Positions 15,494 through 23,509 of a stretch of 64,000 nt of DNA are shown piece after piece. The translations under genes and the position numbers were made by a program. The stretch lies in NCBI GenBank assembly GCA_038524795.1, contig JBCBIJ010000010.1, positions 54,792 to 118,791 on the forward strand, read 5' to 3'. Within the stretch, counting starts at the first letter, position 1. The number at the start of each line of letters is the position of its first letter. This DNA is from CALBPI01 sp038524795. Lineage in GTDB: Bacteria; Pseudomonadota; Gammaproteobacteria; Steroidobacterales; Woeseiaceae. The notes beneath the pieces were generated by a model, which saw only the letters and a program-made list of their open reading frames with translations, was not told where the DNA came from and made no database searches.

Positions 15494-16549
15494 ATGAACG
15501 TCAAGCCCCTGTTTAAGCTGATGGTGGAGAAGAAGGCCTCAGACCTGTTCTTCGCCCCCTTCTCACCGGTCAAGATCAAGATCGACGGCAAGATCATGTC
15601 CGTCAATAAGATGGAGCTGACGCCCAAGCAGGTGCGCCAGGCCGCCATGGAGATCATGACCGAGGAGCAGATGGAAGCGCTGTCGCGCGACCTCGAAGTT
15701 GACTTCGCCGTTTCCGAAACCGGTCTTGGCCGTTTCCGCGTCAACGCGTTCCATCAGCGCGGCAACCTGGCCATGGTCATGCGCTACATCACGGCCGAGA
15801 TGCCGACGCTCGAAGAGCTCAACATGCCGGCGCTTTTCGGTGACCTGATTATGCACAAACGCGGCCTGATCCTCATGGTCGGTGCGACGGGCAGCGGCAA
15901 GTCAACGACGATTGCGGCGATGATCAATCACCGCAATCGGAAGTCGGCCTCGCACATCATCACCATCGAGGATCCGATCGAGTTCTTGCACTCGAACCAG
16001 AAGTCGATCGTCAACCAGCGTGAGCTCGGCCTGGATACCAAGTCCTATTCACGCGCGCTTCGCAGCGCGCTTCGCGCGGCGCCGGACGTTGTGATGGTCG
16101 GTGAGATCCGCGACGTCGAGACGATGCAGGCCGCGATTGACATCGCGGGCACGGGTCAGCTGGCCATCGCCACGTTGCACTCGAACAACGCGCCCGAGAC
16201 GCTCGACCGAATCATCAACATGTTCCCCGTCGCGCAACAGCGCCAGGTGTTTGTCGACCTGTCGCAGTACCTGCGCGCCATCATCTCGCAGCGCCTCGTG
16301 CGTAACCGAGAAGGCAAGCGCGTTGCGGCCGTGGAGCTCATGCTCAATACGCCGCACATCGCGGAGCTCGTCGAGAAGGGTGACATCGTCGGTGTGAAAG
16401 AAGCGCTGCAGGAGTCGAGCGAGCAGGGTATGCAGAACTTCGACCAGGCGCTGCTCAAGCTCTACCGCCGCGGCGAGATCACGCTTCAGGAAGCGCTGCT
16501 CCATGCCGACTCGAGGACCAACCTCGAGGCGCAGATCAACTTCGGCTAA
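15494..16549 (+). CDS. Third PilT/PilU-family ATPase
   Basis: A further complete retraction-type ATPase of 351 residues. It carries ASDLFFAPFSPVKIKIDG, Walker A GATGSGKST, Asp box ITIEDPIEFLHSNQKSIVNQ, Walker B VVMVGEIRD, and the His box GTGQLAIATLHSNNAPETL. All catalytic blocks are present, so it should be an active hexameric motor. Its opening (KPLFKLMVEKKASDLF) and its C-terminus (FDQALLKLYRRGEITLQEALLHADS) are closer to PilU than PilT, but it lacks the PilU tail. The two substitutions FFAPFSP for FxTxGxP and TGQL for TGHL in the His box are unusual. Probably a duplicated pilU with a changed role; a redundant PilU is the alternative. Confidence 0.9.
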   Translation: MNVKPLFKLMVEKKASDLFFAPFSPVKIKIDGKIMSVNKMELTPKQVRQAAMEIMTEEQMEALSRDLEVDFAVSETGLGRFRVNAFHQRGNLAMVMRYITAEMPTLEELNMPALFGDLIMHKRGLILMVGATGSGKSTTIAAMINHRNRKSASHIITIEDPIEFLHSNQKSIVNQRELGLDTKSYSRALRSALRAAPDVVMVGEIRDVETMQAAIDIAGTGQLAIATLHSNNAPETLDRIINMFPVAQQRQVFVDLSQYLRAIISQRLVRNREGKRVAAVELMLNTPHIAELVEKGDIVGVKEALQESSEQGMQNFDQALLKLYRRGEITLQEALLHADSRTNLEAQINFG

Positions 16550-16552
16550 GGC

Positions 16553-17443
16553 CTAGTCCGCGCCGCCAAACACGGCGCGTGAATCGAACACGGGCCCGTC
16601 CACACAGACCCGTTTCATGGCCGGCCCCTCGGGCGTGGCCACGCGCACCGTGCACCCTGCGCAACCCCCGACCGCGCAAGCCATGTATTCCTCGAGCGAG
16701 ACCTGGCAAGGCACGTCGAACTGTTCGGCCACGCGCGCCGTCGCTGCCAGCATGGGCGTCGGCCCGCAGGCGTACATGGCGACACGGTTCCGGTCCGTAT
16801 CCGAAAGCCCCTGAAGCCAGTGCGTCGCCAAGTCGGTGACAAAACCCGCGTGCGCCCCTTCGATGCCCGCCATGGAGGCGAGCCGTGTCGGGATGCCCCA
16901 GCCTTCAACAAGATCGAGCCCCAAAGTCGCGTCGTCGGGCATACCCGCGACCGCGTGCTGCGAGGGACCCGTCTCGAGCGGGAACGGAATCTCGGACCCC
17001 ATGAGCACGAGCGGTTGCCAATCGGTGCTCTGGTCCGCGGCAAGCGCCTCGGCCAGGTAGATCATCGGCGGGATGCCGACGCCACCGCCGACGAGCAGTG
17101 CGAGCGGACGCTGGGGGTCGGGCGTAAACGGTTTGCCGATGGGCCCCATGACATCGAGCACGGTCCCCACGGGTTTGCCCGCGAGCGCTGTCAAACCAAT
17201 GCCGTGCGTTTTGAACAGGTACTCGACCCAGCCCGCCTTCGCGTCGACACGCATGATCGAGAGCGGCCGGCGCAGCGGTAGCGACGAATCGCAGGTCACG
17301 TGGATAAAGGTCCCGGCTTTTGCATGCGCTGCCGTTTCGGGCGCCTGAATGCGGTGCACGAACTGACCCGCGGGGTATTCCCGCACCTCGGTGAGTTCGG
17401 CCTGCTCAACCCAGATCGTGTCGCGGTGCGGGCGCGCCGTCAT
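16553..17443 (-). CDS. pyrK: Dihydroorotate dehydrogenase electron-transfer subunit-like protein (PyrK)
   Basis: A ferredoxin-NADP reductase-fold protein of 296 residues. The FAD domain has PLRRPLSIMRVD (RxxS FAD motif), then the NAD-binding LALLVGGGVGIPPMIYLAEAL, ACGPTPML, and finally four cysteines in CAVGGCAGC...C (from about residue 255) that would hold a [2Fe-2S] cluster as in PyrK. PyrK normally passes electrons from PyrD type 1B to NAD+. No pyrD is in the window, so the electron partner is unknown. The start overlaps the pyrB stop by 4 bases (ATGA), tying it to pyrimidine synthesis. The protein is probably cytoplasmic; a related sulfide or other oxidoreductase subunit cannot be excluded. 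Confidence 0.85.
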   Translation of the reverse strand: MTARPHRDTIWVEQAELTEVREYPAGQFVHRIQAPETAAHAKAGTFIHVTCDSSLPLRRPLSIMRVDAKAGWVEYLFKTHGIGLTALAGKPVGTVLDVMGPIGKPFTPDPQRPLALLVGGGVGIPPMIYLAEALAADQSTDWQPLVLMGSEIPFPLETGPSQHAVAGMPDDATLGLDLVEGWGIPTRLASMAGIEGAHAGFVTDLATHWLQGLSDTDRNRVAMYACGPTPMLAATARVAEQFDVPCQVSLEEYMACAVGGCAGCTVRVATPEGPAMKRVCVDGPVFDSRAVFGGAD

Positions 17444-18444
17444 GTGATCACTCCAAGGTGGGTTTCGGTCACCATTTCCAGTAGCGCCATGCGCACGGCA
17501 ACGCCATTTCGAACCTGTTCCGCGATCAATGACCGCGCACTGTCGGCGGTGGCGTCATCAATCTCGATGCCGCGGTTCATGGGGCCCGGATGCATGACGA
17601 GCACGTCGGGGCTGGCCGGTGCGAGATTCGCAGCCGAAAGCCCGAAACGCCGTGCGTAGTCGCTGGGGTCGGGGATGTCGCCTGCGTCGGCAATGCGCTC
17701 GCGTTGGATGCGCAGGGCCATGACGACATCGGCCTCGGCGACGCCTGACGCCAGGTCGCTGTGCAAGGTGGCTCCCGGGAACGCGCTGGCCTCGGGTTGC
17801 AGCGCTTCCGGCGCCACGAGTCGAAGCTCTCTGATGCCCGCAATGGTGAGCGCTTCTGCAGCGGAACGTGCCACGCGCGAGTGTGCGATGTCACCTACGA
17901 TGCAGACCTTGAGGTTCTCAAGGTCGGGCCGGGCGCGCCGGATCGTGAGCAGATCGAGCAGCCCCTGCGTCGGGTGCGACACGGACGCCTCGCCGGCGTT
18001 CAAAATGGCGACACCGTCGCGTACCGCGTGGGCGATCATTCGGGGCACGCCGGCGGCCGCGTCGCGCACGACAAAGACGTCGCACTGCATCGCCTGCAGG
18101 GTGTACATCGTGTCGAGAATGCTCTCCCCTTTGATTCGCGACGAGGTGCTGACGTCGAGGTTGAGCACGTCAGCCGAGAGCCGCTTGGCGGCGAGCTCGA
18201 ACGAAGCCCGTGTGCGCGTGCTGGGCTCAAAAAAGAGGTTGGCGATGGTGCGGCCCGCAAGCGTCGTACTGCGTACGGCGGGTTCGGTCGTATCGGCCAG
18301 AAACCGCTCGGCGCGATCCAGGATCTCGAACAGCAGTTCGCGCGGCAGACTGCGCAACGACAACAGGTGACGCAGTCGCCCGTCGGGCGTGCACTGTATC
18401 TCGTCGCCGGCGTCAGCCGGTGATGTTGCCTGAAGAGTCGTCAT
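17440..18444 (-). CDS. pyrB: Aspartate carbamoyltransferase catalytic subunit
   Basis: PyrB makes N-carbamoyl-L-aspartate from carbamoyl phosphate and aspartate in UMP synthesis. Landmarks are LFFEPSTRTRASFELAAKRL (carbamoyl-phosphate site), ESILDTMYTLQAM, HPTQGLLDLLTI, KVCIVGDIAHSRVARS and HPGPMNRGIEI. With the ATG at 18444 (MTTLQATSP) the protein is 334 residues, as in Pseudomonas-type PyrB, and overlaps the end of ruvX by 32 bases; the open frame extending to 18627 lies wholly within ruvX and is rejected. No pyrI, pyrR or pyrC-like gene is adjacent, unlike Pseudomonas. Confidence 0.96.
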   Translation of the reverse strand: MTTLQATSPADAGDEIQCTPDGRLRHLLSLRSLPRELLFEILDRAERFLADTTEPAVRSTTLAGRTIANLFFEPSTRTRASFELAAKRLSADVLNLDVSTSSRIKGESILDTMYTLQAMQCDVFVVRDAAAGVPRMIAHAVRDGVAILNAGEASVSHPTQGLLDLLTIRRARPDLENLKVCIVGDIAHSRVARSAAEALTIAGIRELRLVAPEALQPEASAFPGATLHSDLASGVAEADVVMALRIQRERIADAGDIPDPSDYARRFGLSAANLAPASPDVLVMHPGPMNRGIEIDDATADSARSLIAEQVRNGVAVRMALLEMVTETHLGVIT

Positions 18445-18961
18445 CGGATGTGTCGCTGCGTGCGGCAACCGATTCCCGCCCGGCGGCCGCAGCGGGCCGC
18501 ATTCTAGCACCGCCGGCCCGCGGCCGCCCGAGGTCGCGCTGTGCCAGCCACTGCTCGGCGATGACGACAGCGGACAGCGCATCGACATCGCCCTTGGCCA
18601 CGCGGCGGCGCTTGCGACCGCTGGCACGCGCGGCCACGAGGCGGGACTCGGCTTCGCGCGAGCTTAGGTGTTCGTCGATGAGCTGGACAGGCAGGCCCGA
18701 CTCGGCGAGTTCGGCGGCGAACTGGCGCACCGCCGTGCAGAGCGGCGACTCACCACCGTCGGCATCGAGCGGCAGACCGACCAGCAACAGGTCTGGACGC
18801 CATTCGTCGATAAGCGATTCGATGGCACGCCAGTCAGGCGCGTCGCCGCTGGAGGTCAGGGTCGTGAGCTCCCGGGCGCTGCCCGTCACGGTTTGCCCCA
18901 CGGCAACCCCGATCCGCCGCGCGCCGTAATCGAACGCGAGCAGGGTGGTGGCGTCAGGCAT
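18413..18961 (-). CDS. ruvX: RuvX/YqgF family Holliday-junction-resolvase-fold protein
   Basis: A 182-residue RNase H-fold protein of the RuvX/YqgF family, implicated in pre-16S rRNA 5' processing. The catalytic core is evident: LLAFDYGARRIGVAVG with the first Asp, LLLVGLPLDADGGESPLC, LIDEHLSSREAE (Glu), and KGDVDALSAVVIAEQWL with the last Asp. A low-complexity tail of about 38 residues (rich in Arg, Ala, Ser, Asp) extends beyond the usual ~140-residue length and coincides with the stretch that overlaps the start of pyrB. Its start overlaps the algH stop by 8 bases. Confidence 0.94.
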   Translation of the reverse strand: MPDATTLLAFDYGARRIGVAVGQTVTGSARELTTLTSSGDAPDWRAIESLIDEWRPDLLLVGLPLDADGGESPLCTAVRQFAAELAESGLPVQLIDEHLSSREAESRLVAARASGRKRRRVAKGDVDALSAVVIAEQWLAQRDLGRPRAGGARMRPAAAAGRESVAARSDTSDDDSSGNITG

Positions 18962-19535
18962 GCCCGGCCGGGCCGGTAAGCTGTTCGCGCGTCACCCCGA
19001 TGGCTTGTGTGGCGTGGTCCCAGCGGTCATCGAAAGGCGCATCGAAAACGATGGCGGGCGTCGCCGGCGTTGTGAGCCAGGCGTTCGACTTGATCTCTTC
19101 CTCGAGCTGCTCCGCTTCCCAGCCTGCGTAGCCGAGCGCCATGGTCGCGTCGGCGGGCCCGTCAACGCTGAGCATGGCCTCGAGCACATCGCGAGACAGG
19201 GTCACAAAAATGCCATCGGCCACGTCGAGGGTCGCTTCCCAGTTGCCACGGTCACGGTGCAGGACAAAGCCGCGCTCGAGGCTCACGGGCCCGCCCTGCA
19301 GCACGGGCTCGACGATCTTCTGCTGGTTACGACGCTCGTCAGGCAGCTCGGCAAATGCAGCGATCTGCTCGAACACTTCGCCGTGCGTGAGTTCGAGTGG
19401 ACGGTTAATGGTCAGACCCATGGCACCGTGCTCGTTGTGCTCGCAGATCAGTGTCACCGTATTCTCGAAATGCGGGTCGTCGAGCGCCGGCATGGCGATC
19501 AGGAGCTGGCCCGCCAATGAGGGAAAATCACTCAT
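18954..19535 (-). CDS. algH: YqgE/AlgH family protein
   Basis: A 193-residue cytoplasmic protein of the UPF0301/AlgH family. The start MSDFPSLAGQLLIAMPALDDPHFENTV is strongly conserved, followed by HNEHGAMGLTINRPLE, VLQGGPVSLERGFVLH and LGYAGWEAEQLEEEI, all diagnostic blocks. Function is unclear; AlgH was named for an effect on alginate in Pseudomonas. I chose the ATG at MSDFPS rather than the longer frame to 19571. It is co-translated with ruvX (8-base overlap), the conserved algH-ruvX pair of proteobacteria. Confidence 0.94.
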   Translation of the reverse strand: MSDFPSLAGQLLIAMPALDDPHFENTVTLICEHNEHGAMGLTINRPLELTHGEVFEQIAAFAELPDERRNQQKIVEPVLQGGPVSLERGFVLHRDRGNWEATLDVADGIFVTLSRDVLEAMLSVDGPADATMALGYAGWEAEQLEEEIKSNAWLTTPATPAIVFDAPFDDRWDHATQAIGVTREQLTGPAGHA

Positions 19536-19575
19536 AAAATCAGTATCCCCTGCGCTTGCTCGGGGGCGCAAGGCA

Positions 19576-20514
19576 TCAGCCGTCGTCGACCACGGAGACG
19601 CGGCCGCGCAGCTGGCCGCCGCGAAACTCGAAATTCATGCGGATGGTCAGAAAATCGTAGTTCTCCTGAACCTCGGGCGGAAATGCGGCGAACGGCGAAG
19701 CGCGCGTTGCCACGGTCATGGCTGCCTGGTCGAGCGGAATGTGGCCCGATGAGCGCAGCAATTCGATCTGGTCCAGTGAGCCATCAGCGAGGATCGTCAC
19801 GGCGATCAGCGGGTTGCCCGTCAATCCGTCAATGCGCAACTCGCGCGGGAAGTTCAGCGTGCCGATTCGCTCGACGCGTTGCTTCCAGCTGCTCACGTAA
19901 GGTGCGATGTCGGAGCGTGCGACGTTCAGACTCACGATGAGGTGACGGGGATTCTCGTCATGGACCATGAGTGACGGCAGGTCGTCGACGGGCAGCGGCA
20001 GTGTTTCCTCAAGTCCCTGGGGAAGCGCCTGGGCGACACGGGCGACTTCGTCGGGTTGGTCAGTGATGTCCTCGGGCCGGTACGCCTGCTCTGCGGCGTC
20101 GGCCGTGGTCGTCAGTATTTGTTCCGGGATTTCCTCGCCGGGCGACGCGGCGATCTGCACCTCTCCCACACGTTCCATGGGAACGGGAACCTGGCCCGGC
20201 GCGGCGGGTGCCGCCGTGGCCCGCGCCCGCTCCGTCGTGTTGCCCGCGCCCTGTTGGTTGTTCTGCGCCTGGAACTGCGCGTTGTCGGGGCGTGCGGCGT
20301 TGGAGTCGGCGGCCACGATGGTGACTTCGAGCGACGTGGTGTCGGAGCTGTCGGGCAGCATGCCGATATCGAAACTGACACCCAGGATCACGAGCGCGTA
20401 GAACAGCGTCGCTACAAACATCATGGGCGGCAGACGGTCCTCACTTGCCCGCGCCACGGGCAGAAGATCTTTGGCGAGTACCGTGTGGGTGCTGGTGTCG
20501 CTCGTGCTCATCAT
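19576..20514 (-). CDS. TonB-family energy transducer (TonB3-like context)
   Basis: A 312-residue inner-membrane-anchored periplasmic protein. One transmembrane helix sits at about residues 31-50 (MMFVATLFYALVILGVSFDI), then a long Gln/Ala/Pro-rich linker (AQNNQQGAGNTTERARATAA), and from about residue 210 a TonB C-terminal domain: YVSSWKQRVERIGTLNFP, GLTGNPLIAVTILADGSLDQIELLRSSGHIPLDQAA. Its place between algH and gshB, immediately before pilG in the chromosome, matches tonB3 of Pseudomonas aeruginosa, where that protein is needed for twitching motility. No ExbB/ExbD is nearby. The role in pilus assembly is inferred from this context. Confidence 0.88.
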   Translation of the reverse strand: MMSTSDTSTHTVLAKDLLPVARASEDRLPPMMFVATLFYALVILGVSFDIGMLPDSSDTTSLEVTIVAADSNAARPDNAQFQAQNNQQGAGNTTERARATAAPAAPGQVPVPMERVGEVQIAASPGEEIPEQILTTTADAAEQAYRPEDITDQPDEVARVAQALPQGLEETLPLPVDDLPSLMVHDENPRHLIVSLNVARSDIAPYVSSWKQRVERIGTLNFPRELRIDGLTGNPLIAVTILADGSLDQIELLRSSGHIPLDQAAMTVATRASPFAAFPPEVQENYDFLTIRMNFEFRGGQLRGRVSVVDDG

Positions 20515-20516
20515 GC

Positions 20517-21554
20517 TCAGATCGTTGCGAGACGGGCCTGCATCTCCGGCGTGGCCCGCATTTGACCCCGATTATCGACCAATAGCGCCGTGTCGACACG
20601 CATTGCGTCACAGATGGCTTCGAATTCGGCCGCGCCACCCACGATCAGTGCCGTGGCCGCCGCATCGGCCCTGGCGGCCACCCCGTGCACGACGGTGGCG
20701 GAGCGGGCCTCCTCGGAGGGGCGCCCGGCTCGCGGGTCGATGATGTGCGCGTAACGACGCCCGCCGATGTCGCGGTACCGCGCATAGTCACCTGAAGTTG
20801 TCACGGTCTCGCCGTGCTGAAGTTCGAGCAGGCGCAAGGGCTCGCCCTCGCGAGCGGGTTGGATCCCGACGCGAAACGGCGTGCGGCTCTGAGGGTCCAT
20901 GACAGCGACATCGCCACCGGCATCGATGAGCGCTCTCGATACGCCCTCAGTGGTCAGGCGCGCCATGCCGTGCGCGAGAATAGCGCCCTTGGCGATGCCG
21001 CCGATGTCGAGCACCACGCCAGGGGCTTCGGTGCGGATCCGCCAGCCAGGCCTGTCATTCAAGACATCCACATGCAGTCTCGAGCGGTCGAGTGCGGCCT
21101 GAATGTCCGCGTCACTGGGCGGCGTCGATCCGTCGGCATTGATCGGGGCGTTTGCAAAGCCCCACAGCTCGACGAGCGGCCCGATACGCATATCGAACAA
21201 GCCCCGGCTGGCGGTCGAGAGCTGCAGGCTCTGTTGTAGCAGTGTTCCAAGCGGTGCCGAGACGGGTGCCTCGATCGCGCGCTGCAGCGTCCGGTTGATC
21301 CGGCCGAGTTCGCCGTCACCCCAGGCGTACCAGTCGCGGTCGAGAGTGGCGTAGTCCCGCTGAATCGTGCTGATCGCGCGCTCGGCCGCAGACTGCGGCA
21401 AGTCCCAGATCGTGATGTCTACGAGGGTGCCGAATTGCGCGAAACGGGCGCTGGTCTTCTGCGGGCGCGCCTTGCAGCCGATGAGCGGTGTCGTCGCAAG
21501 CCCGGCCAGGCCGCAGAGCGCGCTGCGCCGGCTGAGCCCGCCGCCCGACGCCAT
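20517..21554 (-). CDS. apbE: FAD:protein FMN transferase (ApbE) with Tat-like lipoprotein signal
   Basis: ApbE attaches FMN covalently to Thr/Ser of target flavoproteins such as RnfG/RnfD, NqrB/C or FMN-bind proteins, normally in the periplasm. The start MASGGGLSRRSALCGLAG has a twin-arginine-like SRRSAL followed by a lipobox (LIGC), so it may be a Tat-exported lipoprotein. Catalytic features: FGTLVDITIWDL, DAGGDVAVMDPQSRTPFRVGI, DIGGIAKGAILAHGMA, and the Mg/FAD region TTSGDYARYRDIGGRRYAHIIDPRAGRP. Length 345 is normal. It begins 2 bases after the gshB stop, so the genes are one operon. No obvious flavinylation substrate is in the window. Confidence 0.93.
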   Translation of the reverse strand: MASGGGLSRRSALCGLAGLATTPLIGCKARPQKTSARFAQFGTLVDITIWDLPQSAAERAISTIQRDYATLDRDWYAWGDGELGRINRTLQRAIEAPVSAPLGTLLQQSLQLSTASRGLFDMRIGPLVELWGFANAPINADGSTPPSDADIQAALDRSRLHVDVLNDRPGWRIRTEAPGVVLDIGGIAKGAILAHGMARLTTEGVSRALIDAGGDVAVMDPQSRTPFRVGIQPAREGEPLRLLELQHGETVTTSGDYARYRDIGGRRYAHIIDPRAGRPSEEARSATVVHGVAARADAAATALIVGGAAEFEAICDAMRVDTALLVDNRGQMRATPEMQARLATI

Positions 21555-21556
21555 AC

Positions 21557-22519
21557 TTAGCGTGCCGCGAGGTGCCGGTCGATGGCGTCGCACAGGTCGC
21601 CGGCGATGTTGCTGCCAAAGTGGCGGTCGATTTCACGAACGCCCGTGGGTGAGGTCACATTGATTTCGGTCAGTCTGTCGCCGATGACGTCGAGGCCGGC
21701 GAACAGCACGCCGCGCTGCGCTAACAGTGGCCCAACCGTGTCGGCGATGTGCCGCTCAACATCGCCCAGCGGGCGGGCATCGGCCGTGGCGCCCATCACG
21801 AGATTGCCGCGGCCATCCTCGGCGTTGGGCACGCGGGCCAGCATGTTCGGAACGGGCTTGCCGTCGACCAGCAACACGCGTTTATCGCCGTCGGTGATCT
21901 CGGGCACAAAGGTCTGCGCCATGGCGAAGCGCTGACCGTAGTCCGTAAGCGTCTCGGTGACCACGTTGAGATTTCGGTCGCCGGGGCGGATCGTAAAGAT
22001 CGACCGTCCACCCATGCCGTCCAGCGGTTTGATGACGACATGTCCCTCGCGCTTGGCGAACGCGCGCAGACGCGCCATATCCCGGCTGATCAGCGTCGGT
22101 GGTGTGAGCTCGGGAAACAGCGCCGTGGCCACTTTTTCATTGAGGTCACGCAGCGCTTGCGGCCGATTGACGACCAGGGAGCCACCACGCTGCGCCACGT
22201 CGAGCACGTAGGTGGCATAGACGTACTCCATGTCGAACGGCGGGTCCTTGCGCATCAGCAGCACGTCGACCGTATCCAGCGCCAGGTCTTCGCTGTCGCC
22301 CAGCGCGTACCAGTCGTCGGGATCGTCGGTCACGGTCACCGCAGTGGCCTGCGCCCGCGCGACGCCCTGTTCCAGGTAAAGGTCGCCCTGGCCGATCACA
22401 CTGAGACGGTGCCCGCGACGCTGTATCTCCAGCATCATCGCGAAGGTGGTGTCCTTGGCCGGTGTGATGCTGTCTATCGGGTCCATGACGACGCCGAAAT
22501 GTCGTTTTGTGTTGTCCAT
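21557..22519 (-). CDS. gshB: Glutathione synthetase
   Basis: GshB ligates glycine to gamma-glutamylcysteine with ATP. The first residues HFGVVMDPIDSITPAKDTTF are the family hallmark, followed by LLMRKDPPFDMEYVYATY, NRPQALRDLNEKV, ATP-grasp lysine block VIKPLDGMGGRSIF, and GLDVIGDRLTEINVTSPTGVREID. The start MDNTKRHFG was chosen; an ATG 7 codons upstream is possible. At 320 residues it is full length. It is divergent from pilG with a 197-base gap, and heads the operon gshB-apbE-tonB-algH-ruvX-pyrB-pyrK if transcription runs through. Confidence 0.96.
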   Translation of the reverse strand: MDNTKRHFGVVMDPIDSITPAKDTTFAMMLEIQRRGHRLSVIGQGDLYLEQGVARAQATAVTVTDDPDDWYALGDSEDLALDTVDVLLMRKDPPFDMEYVYATYVLDVAQRGGSLVVNRPQALRDLNEKVATALFPELTPPTLISRDMARLRAFAKREGHVVIKPLDGMGGRSIFTIRPGDRNLNVVTETLTDYGQRFAMAQTFVPEITDGDKRVLLVDGKPVPNMLARVPNAEDGRGNLVMGATADARPLGDVERHIADTVGPLLAQRGVLFAGLDVIGDRLTEINVTSPTGVREIDRHFGSNIAGDLCDAIDRHLAAR

Positions 22520-22716
22520 CAGTCTCGAATTCCGGGGCACCCTCGGGTGCGGCAGCGGCGACTATACCGCGGGCCCGAGACGCAGCGGCGGTCGGGCGGG
22601 GTCTGTGGCAATATGTTAAAAGTTTCGGTCAGAAACATTCAAAGTGTGCGCCACGCCACACCACTGTCGTGACGTAGTGCGGACAATGGCGCTTATGTAT
22701 AACGGAGGTCGCGCGG

Positions 22717-23112
22717 GTGAGCAGCGAACAGGCTGAAGGATTGCGTGGACTGAAGATCCTGGTGATCGACGATAGCAAGACCATTCGGCGCACCGCCGAG
22801 ACCTTGCTGACCAAGGAAGGTTGTGAGGTGTACACCGCCGTCGATGGCTTCGATTCACTGTCCAAAATCGCTGATCACCAACCGGACCTGATCTTTGTCG
22901 ACATCATGATGCCGCGGCTGGATGGCTATCAAACCTGCCAGCTCATCAAGGCCAACAAGACCTTTCGCGATACGCCGGTCATCATGTTGTCGAGCAAGGA
23001 CGGGCTCTTCGACCGCGCACGGGGTCGCATCGTCGGTTCCGAGCGCTACCTGACCAAGCCGTTTACCAAGGACGAACTGATCGGGGCCATCAGCGAGCAG
23101 TTCGCGAGCTGA
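22717..23112 (+). CDS. pilG: Twitching-motility response regulator PilG
   Basis: A 131-residue single-domain CheY-like receiver of the Pil-Chp system, thought to promote pilus extension after phosphorylation by ChpA. Phospho-acceptor Asp lies in DLIFVDIMMPRLDGYQ; upstream VIDDSKTIRRTAETLL carries the acidic pocket; the conserved Thr/Ser is in IMLSSKDGLF and Lys in RYLTKPFTKDEL. It starts with GTG, supported by CGGAGG 9 bases upstream, and a short N-terminal extension (SSEQAEGLRGLK) as in known PilG. The 197-base gap from gshB holds the promoter, but I see only weak -10-like sequences. Confidence 0.93.
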   Translation: MSSEQAEGLRGLKILVIDDSKTIRRTAETLLTKEGCEVYTAVDGFDSLSKIADHQPDLIFVDIMMPRLDGYQTCQLIKANKTFRDTPVIMLSSKDGLFDRARGRIVGSERYLTKPFTKDELIGAISEQFAS

Positions 23113-23140
23113 GCGGTTCCAGGCGCAACGGTGCAGGCCT

Positions 23141-23509
23141 ATGGCACACATATTGATCATTGATGACTCACCGACCGAGATTCACGTCGTGCAGAACATG
23201 CTCGATAAGCACGGTTTCGAGGTCACCACGGCGGATTCCGGCAGTGCCGGCATCGCGGCCGCCATGCGTGAGCAGCCCGACCTCATTCTTATGGATGTCG
23301 TGATGCCGGGCATGAATGGCTTCCAGGCGACGCGCAAGCTCGCGAAGCATGATGCGACCGCGGCGATCCCCGTAATTGTTGTGTCGAGCAAGGATCAGGA
23401 AACGGACCGCATCTGGGCGCTGCGCCAGGGCGCACGTGATTACCTCGTGAAGCCCGTCGCCGAAGACGCGCTGATCGGCAAGATTCGGGCGCAGCTCGCC
23501 AGCGGTTAA
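23141..23509 (+). CDS. pilH: Twitching-motility response regulator PilH
   Basis: A 122-residue CheY-like receiver, the second Pil-Chp output regulator, linked to pilus retraction or acting as phosphate sink. It has ILIIDDSPTEIHVVQNML, phospho-acceptor in DLILMDVVMPGMNGFQAT, VIVVSSKDQETDRIW and DYLVKPVAEDALIG. It follows pilG by 28 bases and its stop overlaps the pilI start (TAATG), so translation is coupled. Sequence and order match the PilG-PilH-PilI-PilJ series of other gammaproteobacteria. Confidence 0.93.
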   Translation: MAHILIIDDSPTEIHVVQNMLDKHGFEVTTADSGSAGIAAAMREQPDLILMDVVMPGMNGFQATRKLAKHDATAAIPVIVVSSKDQETDRIWALRQGARDYLVKPVAEDALIGKIRAQLASG

